Assembly: GCF_035582795.1 (NCBI RefSeq)
Contig: NC_134370.1
Location: 27,515,501-27,579,500 of the forward strand
Origin: Mycteria americana
Lineage: Eukaryota; Chordata; Aves; Ciconiiformes; Ciconiidae
DNA: 64,000 bases
Direction of reading: 5' to 3'
A program made the translations under genes and the position numbers. Positions 54,201-64,000 of this stretch are shown here, piece by piece. The notes below the pieces were generated by a model. It saw only the letters and a list, made by a program, of their open reading frames with translations. It was not told where the DNA came from and did not search any database. How positions within the stretch are numbered: the first letter of the stretch is position 1; every line of letters begins with the position of its first letter.

Positions 54201-54321
54201 TATTTCAGCTTATACTGAAACAGTGACAAGTGGTCAGACATCACGGAGTATTTGTCCTGAAGGACCCAAATTTTATCCTACTTGTAGTTAATTTATAAAA
54301 TACAGCATTCATTTGCCATCC

Positions 54322-54349
54322 TTTTTTTTTTTCTTAAAAAAAAAAAAAA
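54322..54349. repeat. T-run/A-run inverted pair
   Basis: A run of about eleven T, then CTT, then about fourteen A. The two halves are complementary and could pair as a hairpin, but facing homopolymers are also common slippage products. Confidence 0.8.
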
Positions 54350-55216
54350 GCATAGTTAAAGCAAAAAAGGAATAGCCCTCCATACTAAATTTCTTCAAGT
54401 TATGGACCAAAGCAGTTCTACATTTATTCCCAGTTTCCCATATTCACAACAGGAAATCTATATAGGACATGCTTCCGTTTTCTTATATCTGCAGGTAAGA
54501 GACATGTGTAAAGCAGTTTCCCAATAAACATACTAAGAAAGTACTTTATCACTTTTTTTTTTATGAATTGTCTTTTCAAAAAAATTGCTCTCTGCTTATT
54601 GGTTTATTAATTAATTTTAACTACAATTTTTGCCTGCATACTTCTTGCACCTTAAATACTCTTCCCATCAAACACAAATACTATGGGGAGAGAACAGTAA
54701 TTTGTCAAAGGATAGAAGTTAAGCAGTCACAGATTGCTAATCAGTGTAAACCTCATCTCATGTAACAATTATAATCCTGCCAGGTCTGTATCTAATCTTC
54801 TGTCAAAATTATGTAGGCTGTATACATTGGAGAATAATATTATACAGGCTTGCAAAAGCACTCCAGCGTAACTTCAACCACCGGCAACTGAAGCCGCACA
54901 CCCTACCCAGACAGCCCTGCCCAGCTCCACAGCAAACGGCTGCGGCCCACGGACATGTGCCTGCCTTTCCCGAATGTTCTTAGCTGCATCTTGCCATCCA
55001 TACAGCTGTCACAGAAACGTATTTCACAGCAAATACCTAACCCTCCTGCAATAGTCTCAGGAAGCAGAGCTTTACGTAGCTTCGGCATTTGATTTCTTCG
55101 TTGTCCTCTCCCCCTTCACTTACACTTCTGCTCATGTTCTGCTCTGTTCCCGTTGCTGAAGAGATGCTGCCCTCACCGCCGAGCTCAGCCCATCCCTTGC
55201 TACGAACAGTGCACTT

Positions 55217-55240
55217 CAGCAGTTACTGCAGCAGTTACTG
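55217..55240. repeat. Tandem 12-bp duplication
   Basis: CAGCAGTTACTG occurs twice, head to tail, followed by CAG. It is a small local duplication in intergenic DNA with no associated gene. Confidence 0.75.
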
Positions 55241-56916
55241 CAGCCTTCTACCTACTGCCAGGCCTCCAGGCTTTTCCATCTGAGCCGTCACCAGACTAGC
55301 AGATCGTTTTCTGCGTTCCAATCAGAGCGACCAAAGGTGCGTTTTCATTTGTTTGTTTTTAGGGCAGAGAGAGACGTACAGAAGCTGCCCCCATCTCCAA
55401 GTATCTACTGAAGCATTTTCAGAAGTAATTATTCAGCTACTCCTATTGTTAGACAGAAAGAAAAAGTGGAGATGGAAGGGATTTTTTTGACACACTACAC
55501 ATAAAATCCAGAAATACTAATCTTGAAAGAATACAAATTAACAATATATTTGCTTTGCCATTTACTTGAGATTAAGACACAAAACTGTTTTCAAGTTTTA
55601 GTGCAAGTCACACAGAAAAGTAGTATTTTCAGTAGACCTCACTGAGAAAAAAAATAATCAAGGATCAGTTTATAAATAATGACTTATCGAGGAGTTTCTA
55701 AGCCTGACAATTAGGGAAAAGTTTACATCTGTTTTAAAACAGATGAAAAATATGGAGAAAATTAGAAATCAGGCTATGGGTATTCATAACTAACTTAATG
55801 AATTTTGGCAGCCAATTCTTGCTTTCTTAAAAATATGCCATCAGCAGCAGCGATATGAATCAGGGTTCCCATCTCAGGCCGCCCACTTGCAGCTGGCCTT
55901 GCTGCCTGACTGCTGCTCCCTTGGCTATGCAGTTCATACTTGAGATTCTTCAGTAACCCTGCTATTCTCAGTTCAATGCCTATGTTCTACAGGAGCTGGA
56001 CGACGTTTAAAATTTTACGGGCGTCTGGTGATCAAATTTGAATGATAGTACCTAATTGTTCCCGTCACCTAACGGCTAGAGATTCTAGCATTAACTTCAC
56101 AAGTGTTTTTACTGTAGTAAGTACACAAACAATTCTGAGACATCATAAAAGAATCAGTGATGCTTTTCCAAGCAAAGACATGTTGGCTGTCTGGGATGTT
56201 CTGTTCTCGGGCATCTACTGTTATCTAGTAAATTTTCAGAAACAAAATTATTTCTTGAAAATTTACATTTAACTTAGTATTTAATTTCAATTAACACATT
56301 AATTAGAAAATGGAGGAAAATGTGCAAAACAGTATTTATTTTTTAAAAATGAAGCCCGCACTAAAGATAAGAAAATTAATAAAAATGAAAATTTTAAGAA
56401 ATATCCCAAAGTTCCAGTTCTTTGACCATTAAAACCAACCCTCAAAATAAGCTGCTTATGAGTGAAATCCAACAGCTAATTTGTTTACTGACTGTACAGA
56501 AAGCCCAAACAATAATTACTGATTCAGAGTGCTCTTGTAAACAATCTATTTTTGGCTGAAATACTGTGAAGTGCATAGCCTACTTGGAGGGCAAGGCGTG
56601 TTTATATTTACTTTAAGCAAGATAGGTTTTATATTACATATTCATTTACGTTGTAAATACCTGAGATTTAAGCTCAATAATTCTCAACTGTCTTAATAAC
56701 TAAGCAAATGAGGGAGATGGAGGTTAGGTCATCCATAAATTAATTATGCACAAATATAATCATCAATAAACAAACACAAGGTTTACACTTTCTTTATCTC
56801 TGCCTCTTTTTATTGTCATATGAAAGACAATGATAACAGATGTAATTTACTGAACAGTTTTAACACATACAAGAGAGCAAAACCACCATTTAAATAAACG
56901 CATTTCACTGGATTTA

Positions 56917-56942
56917 CAAACAAAACAAAACAAAACAAAAAA
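56917..56942 (+). repeat. CAAAA pentamer microsatellite
   Basis: Four perfect CAAAA units (56921-56940) follow a partial CAAA unit and run into an A-rich tail (AAGAAAAAAAAG). It lies about 1.7 kb past the POLR3A stop codon in gene direction. Confidence 0.9.
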
Positions 56943-58429
56943 GAAAAAAAAGAGGCAGTTACCCATTCCAATACAAACTCCACCCATTTACACCTTCAGA
57001 AGAATCTTTATTCACAAAAATACCAAGCACTTTCAGTAGAATTTCCCATGATAAAATGAAGTACTTATCCACAGGAAAGGTTTATGGGCTTTCTCTCCAT
57101 TTGGCCCCTACCTGTCTTATGTCTTTAAAAAGAAATAGAGCTAGACTTCTATGCAGACAAATCATTAAGTGGCAATCTCACTGAGATCAAAGAAAATTTT
57201 AATTTATTCTGAAATTTCTATTGTTAAAAGGGAGATAGGAAAATATATATGGCTTTTAGAGCAGATACTAAATGCATTACATTCTCAATCTTTACCCTGC
57301 CAAAATCTAGGCAGAAGTATATCTTAGTGTCACATTGAAAATACAAAATAATTTGAGAATAGCTATGTTGAATTTCACATGAGGTCTTCTCTGCATGGAG
57401 GATGATTTTAAAAATAAACACAGTGGCACCTTAAGACTTAAAACTACAGATTTACGTTCTCTGAATGTAGCCTTACACTTGTCTCCATGTATCAACGAAA
57501 AGAAAAACTGCAGCACAAACCCATTCATTTTCAAATGCTAGATCATTCAGTAGCCTGCTTTTACTTCATGAGTGCAAAACTTAAGTGTTTCTCTCCAACC
57601 TTGACCCATGTTATGAGCACACTGAATGTCCAAACACTGCTGACAAGAAAACACTAAGATACTTTCCCTCCACAGCACTAGCGTAAATTTAAACATACTA
57701 CACTGAAGTAATTTAAAATCTATATTCATTCTGAAAACTGCTCTAGTGGGCTAAAGATTAAAATACTTCCAAATTATTTCATGGCAATGCATGAAAACAA
57801 CTTACCTTTCTACTTCTACTTTATATATTAAAATAAAACTAGGTTGTTCAGATGATCCTGCTCAATTATGAAACTTTCCCAAAACTAAGACTGCTGTAAA
57901 TTACAGATTCCAGCAGTGTAACAGCTGCTATAATATGAAAAGCTATTTATAATTTGTAATGTTCTTATAACAGTCTTCTCAGAATTTAGTAGCAGCTTTA
58001 CAATCTGCAGCTTCTTGCAGGTACGTCCCAAAGCAGAATCCTGGGGAGCAAAACCGTTTACTGGATAACTTGGGATAAAAGAAAAACAATTAAAAAAACG
58101 CAAGCAAAGAGCAAATATTTCAAACATTTTCAACAGCACTTCTGAAGTTTAACTCAGTATGAATTAATCAGAGGCTCAGTTCTAGCTTTCTGAAGTCTCT
58201 GTTCTTAACAGCTATAGATTGACCTCTCCAGCTCCTGTTGAAAGGCCATTTCCAAATGCACTCTGTGCAAGCTCACAGAACTCTCTTGCAGTTTTGGGGG
58301 TTTTTTAATCAAATCTGAATGCATGTGTCTAATACTGAGTTAATAACAACTTCCACCCATTAACATTAACACAAAGATTAATTCTAGCACATGGAAAAGA
58401 AAATGTTTTCAGCTGAAATCCACTTTATA

Positions 58430-58435
58430 TTTATT
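58430..58435 (-). terminator. POLR3A: Candidate POLR3A poly(A) signal (AATAAA)
   Basis: This is the first canonical AATAAA on the minus strand after the POLR3A stop, about 200 bases beyond it. A GT-rich stretch (CTTTGTGTTAATG) follows about 45-60 bases later, as a downstream element should. Further AATAAA copies lie on the same strand at 57203-57208, 57007-57012, 56809-56814 and 56335-56340. The one at 56809-56814 also has a T/G-rich stretch after it. The 3' UTR could therefore be about 0.2 kb or nearly 2 kb, or both forms may be used. Confidence 0.4.
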
Positions 58436-58635
58436 TCCACTCTCTGGTGCAGAGAAGCCTCTCCTTTCAGGGTCTGTACGAACAACAGGTGGTAAACAAT
58501 TGGGCAATTCTTTTGACAGTATTTAACTTACCAATTCACAGTAAGAGACACACAGAACTGATAATACATATTTCTTAATTTAAATGATGTTTTCTTGCTA
58601 TTTCTTGTTTTGCTATCTTGTATTATGTCCAAGTG

Positions 58636-58784
58636 CTATGTAACAATGGGAATATGAAATTCATTATTATCAAATATCAGAGGCCTCCTAGGAGGGGTTG
58701 ATTCTTTGTCTGCTTTGTGCAACAGTTTAAAAAGTCCCGTTCCAATATTCATCGGAATTCCCATGATGATGCACTCAGAAACAC
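58636..58784 (-). CDS. POLR3A: POLR3A last coding exon, RNA polymerase III largest subunit C-terminus
   Basis: On the minus strand a strong acceptor (T8 then CCCTAG) ends at 58785 and the exon opens by completing a Gly codon split by the intron. It then encodes 48 residues beginning [18 protein letters not shown] and ending NEFHIPIVT, then TAG at 58638-58636. This matches the C-terminus of the RPC1/RPC160 subunit as I recall it, including the KLLHKAD segment and the PLIFD..EFHIP ending. Unlike RNA polymerase II, this subunit has no heptad-repeat tail, and the chain ends here as expected. POLR3A forms the catalytic core of RNA polymerase III with POLR3B in the nucleus and transcribes tRNA, 5S rRNA, U6 and other small RNAs. 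The phase (1) agrees with the upstream exon. Identity is near certain. Confidence 0.97.
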
Positions 58785-60173
58785 CTAGGGAAAAAAAACA
58801 AACATGTTGAACATCTGAAGAGTAAGGATTTACAAAACTAGTTTAATTTGCCCATTCTGTATGCTTTGCCTATCAAATCTCCTTGAACCTCACATATAAA
58901 GACCAAGGTCTCTTCACTAGATAAAGTTAAATGTTATGGTCATCAGATCAGGATGTTATTTAATCTGTGTTATTTAAATTCTAGACAGGAAAAATTCAAC
59001 CTAACCTAAAAACCTTCTCTAGCAATGAAAGAGCTTCAGAAGGTTTGTTTTTGGAGAAGACACATTCCACTCAGTGCCAATAGAGAACTTCACGTTCGTT
59101 CTCTGACTCAGTGCTAAGACTTCAGTCAAATCTGGCCAAGTTCCCTTGAAACCCCGGCAACTTCCCAGTGAAAGAGGCATACCACTACTTTAGCTATACC
59201 ACTTTTTGCGTTTTCACGATTCAAAAAGTGCTTGTTTTGAATTTAAAGATTTAGTCTGTCCCAACTATTTTTGATAGCTATAACATTTTCACAGCAATGT
59301 GCTGACACATTTATATTCCAGATCTACTGATGTATACAACTTTTCCAAAGAACGTTCCACATTAAAAGCAAACTATCAGATACCAGTGTTTTTTCCTCTG
59401 CATAGCGTTATGATCCAAATGACACTTTTGCACATTCTCAGAAGTGTAAGAATATTGTCCTTCATGTAAATGTTTAAGAAAATAACAATAAAAAGCTGTA
59501 CCTTTGAATGCACAAAGGATGAAAATCAATTTGCTTCAAATTCTGGCAAGATTTGATTGATAATTTAAATGTGGATGAATGAAGATTCTGTGTTTTTGCT
59601 CTTAGACCATTGCTGAATTTCTACTACATATTTTCCAACATTATGCATTTAAAAATCTTGTGCAAAATATAATGCTTAGGAGTTACTGTACATTTAGGCC
59701 CACTACTTTGTACAGCCCCTACAGCATGCAGGTTACAATAGATAAAGGAAATACCTTTCTAACACCTAGTAGAATAAAACTTACTTGGTTTTGCACAACA
59801 ACCTTTCAACCTGAGCCAATCACTGAACCATGGAAACTGCATTTAGACTTTGGGAATCCTTCTTCGCTTGCAATACTTCCATGTATACAACCAGAAGCCC
59901 TTCCTTCCCACCTCCCTTTTGCCTCATGGACAAAGTAATAGTTTGCAGCATCTGACAGCAGTCACATATAGCAGGAAATGTTCGGACAGAACATGCCGCT
60001 GTAACGACCAAGTGTATGTTATATATCTGCTCAGACTAATGTATACTAGAGGCCAACGACAATCATATCAGACAGGTGAAGATAATGATGTTGTTGATAG
60101 CAGAAGAATTGCCAGGACAGCACGCTCTGCTCTAATGACCATCCAAGACTCCTCCAATGCAATGTCTTGTAAC

Positions 60174-60211
60174 ACTACCAGTTATAATCTATACTACCAG
60201 TTATAATCTAT
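60174..60211. repeat. 19-bp tandem duplication
   Basis: ACTACCAGTTATAATCTAT occurs twice, head to tail and without a mismatch, inside the last POLR3A intron. Perfect identity points to a recent slippage or repair event. Confidence 0.95.
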
Positions 60212-62101
60212 TGCAGATGTCAGCATCTGGCTGACAGCTATGAACTACTGCTCTCACTTTCAGCTAGGTAGAGATGAAGCCAGTCATACTGCAATAAGAG
60301 CAGAGTTTATTTTTGACACTTCCCTTCCAGACTACCTCCTCATAAATGAACGTCACAGCAGTGATCTGTAGCTCTCAGTTCCCACTCTTAAGTTAGAAAT
60401 GAGAGTGCTGTTGGCTGCTCTTTGGGAAGGGGACAGAAAGGTAAACTGACTGGATCTCTAAGCAGTGGCTTGCAGATAGTAGCGCTTCCTGCTGATCCTG
60501 CTTCCAGCATGCAGTGGATGTTGCTGGAACTGGATGTACTACTCTGCTCCAGTTTCAACTCACTCTGCCCACTGAAAGGTGACATCAGCAATTCTCAGAA
60601 GAAAATTCTTGTCTTTATGCAGGTAAAGCAGGAATCAGCTGTTCCCCATTTTCTCTGGCTGGAAAAAGCATCTTACAAGACAAAAGAGATTCAAGGGCCA
60701 CATGGTCTAAAACTACATCCACACATTCAGAAGAAGCACTGATTTGAGATGCCATTCAGTTCAGCACCTATAATTGATTTTGGGTATATACTCATTTTTC
60801 TTGGCGACATTTATAATTTTTTCCTGCTCTGGAGATGCAAAACCATGAGTGTGTAAGAGTCTTTTCACAGCAATTCAAAGAGACAACTAGTGATGGCCAG
60901 GTCAGGCAGCTGCACAGCACTTTTTCATACAAGCAAGCCATTATGATCTCTTCAGTTTTGGAAGACAGACAACAATTTTCTGTTTTGTCCATTCCATTTC
61001 CTTATTTGAACTAAAACATTTATATAGAAGGCAACATGAAAAGATCTTTGGTTTCCACATTACTCAAAACAAGATTTTACCAGCTCAAAGGGGACTTTGA
61101 GAAACCATTTTCTTTTCCTTACTTTCCAGGACGGAATCAGTCTCCCATAGGATCTTTGCTTTAATCATGGACAAATAATAATAAAAAAATTAAGAAAATC
61201 CCACTCACGTGGAATGCTGGACAGCCAGAAAGTGGCAGAGTTTTTAAAATACAAACTAGTAATACAAAGGTTTCTAACAGATTCCAGCGATTCAGAAAAT
61301 ATACTGTCCACAAAGCACTGTTTGAAATTGACTACACTTTCTAAGACCACCTAGAAATACACACAAACTAGCAAACCTTAACATAACACATTCGTATTTT
61401 TAAACTTCATTAGCACCCAGAAACTCCAAATGAGTGGTTACAGCACCAGGCTGGTAGGCCTTACATAACCAGATGATGAAGAAGGTGAAACCTGCTTGAC
61501 TTCTCCTTTTCTTTGTTTAACCTACTAGATAGAGACTTTTAAACAAATCATTCCAAAATGTATGTAGCTTAAAGGAGAATGAAATCTGGGAGGAATGGGG
61601 CAAAGGAGTTTAAAAAAAAGAAAAATAATTTCAATTCCAAATATTAGAGTACATGGCAGAAATGCAAAAATCAAGAGACAAACCGAATGACAAAATTAAT
61701 CTATTTGAATTTTCTGTTTGGCTGTATGTATGTGTGTATGTATGCACTTGTGTGCATCTATACATATGCTATACATATGTTTTTAAACTCTCATCAGATT
61801 CCTTCATGAATTCAGTGAGAAGATGATTCAGTGGATGTTAATGAACTTAACTTTAAAACTGAAGAACAAATACATTTAAAAAGAAATTTCTCAGGACAGG
61901 GATCTTCTCTGTTCTGTTAACGAATGGAGTACTGATAAACAAGGCTTCTAATTTAAAAAAAAATTAAAAACAATTTTTATCTATTTAGATCAGAACTAAC
62001 TAAAGAAGTCAAGAACTTTGCCTTTCTGTTTATTTCTAGGTACAATTGACAAATCGCATAAGCAATCATTATGCACAGTATGATACTCACCTAAGCTACC
62101 C

Positions 62102-62117
62102 AAGACATATATGTCTT
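62102..62117. repeat. 16-bp perfect palindrome
   Basis: AAGACATATATGTCTT equals its own reverse complement. It is in the last POLR3A intron and has no known assignment. Confidence 0.85.
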
Positions 62118-62441
62118 CCTACTTCTTAGTAGGAATGAAAACAAAACCTAAATACTGAATGGGGTACTAGAGTCCTTAATCAGCTCTAGGTGTTGAAGAT
62201 ACACAAACTTTCACAACTGAAAAAATAGAACTACAGATGCTGGTATTTCACTGAGCTATGTGGTGAGAAATAAAACCAAATTACTAAAAATCTACTTTAA
62301 GAAACATACAACAAATGCCCAACTGACTTCAAGATCTCTGAGATGAGAAGTAGAGAAACATCCACCAAACTTCTAGGATCAAGAAGTATGGATCAGCCTC
62401 AGACCTGAAGTTTTTGACATGTAAGCTGAACAGAAAGCTTA

Positions 62442-64000
<1,559 letters not shown>

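Larger units (their letters stand above)
41521..58400. other. Intergenic region between POLR3A and DLG5; no gene recognised
   Basis: About 17 kb of mostly AT-rich sequence separate the DLG5 promoter from the POLR3A 3' end. The longest open frame (157 codons, 52345-52818) shows no domain or family feature. Visible structure is limited to a purine tract at 45159-45242, a T/A hairpin-like run at 54322-54349, a CAAAA repeat at 56917-56942 and a tandem 12-mer near 55217-55240. A spliced non-coding RNA, a distal POLR3A 3' UTR or DLG5 enhancers could be here but cannot be seen. Confidence 0.65.

Overview
The window is vertebrate genomic DNA, almost certainly from a bird and probably a neoavian one. 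The evidence is AT-rich intron-like sequence with rare short exons, one GC-rich CpG island, a 5'-truncated CR1 non-LTR retrotransposon of avian type, and a solo LTR of a type I recall as abundant in neoavian genomes (ERVL-like). There are no operons and no prokaryotic genes. Most long open frames here, especially in the CpG island, are chance.

Two protein-coding genes are recognisable, both on the minus strand and in tandem. At the right end are the last two coding exons of POLR3A, the largest subunit of RNA polymerase III (62585-62717 and 58636-58784), with the stop codon at 58636-58638. About 18.4 kb further left, inside a CpG island at roughly 39.44-41.52 kb, lies the first coding exon of DLG5, a MAGUK scaffold protein (ATG at 40245-40247, donor after 39947). 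Everything left of that donor (1-39946) appears to be DLG5 intron 1. I found no second DLG5 exon, so the intron is at least 39.9 kb. As I recall it, the same order and orientation (POLR3A upstream of DLG5) occurs in human 10q22.3.

Layout: 1-39946 is DLG5 intron 1. It contains a 597-bp solo LTR with a 5-bp target duplication (13128-13734), a CR1 element with a long readable reverse-transcriptase frame (about 28766-30440), a 12-bp minisatellite, a G-quadruplex-like pentamer repeat and other simple repeats. 39.44-41.52 kb is the CpG-island promoter and exon 1 of DLG5. 41.5-58.4 kb is intergenic with no recognised gene. 58.4-64 kb is the POLR3A 3' end: a possible poly(A) signal, the last coding exon, a 3.8-kb intron holding a 58-bp LTR remnant just past a splice donor, the penultimate coding exon, and part of the next intron.

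The two genes are functionally unrelated: POLR3A transcribes tRNA, 5S and other small RNAs, and DLG5 organises cell junctions and signalling. They are neighbours by conserved synteny, not a pathway. I see no convincing evidence of an undescribed biological system. The more interesting details are LTR remnants antisense to both genes, a G-quadruplex-prone repeat on the coding strand of the DLG5 intron, and the architecture of the DLG5 promoter.
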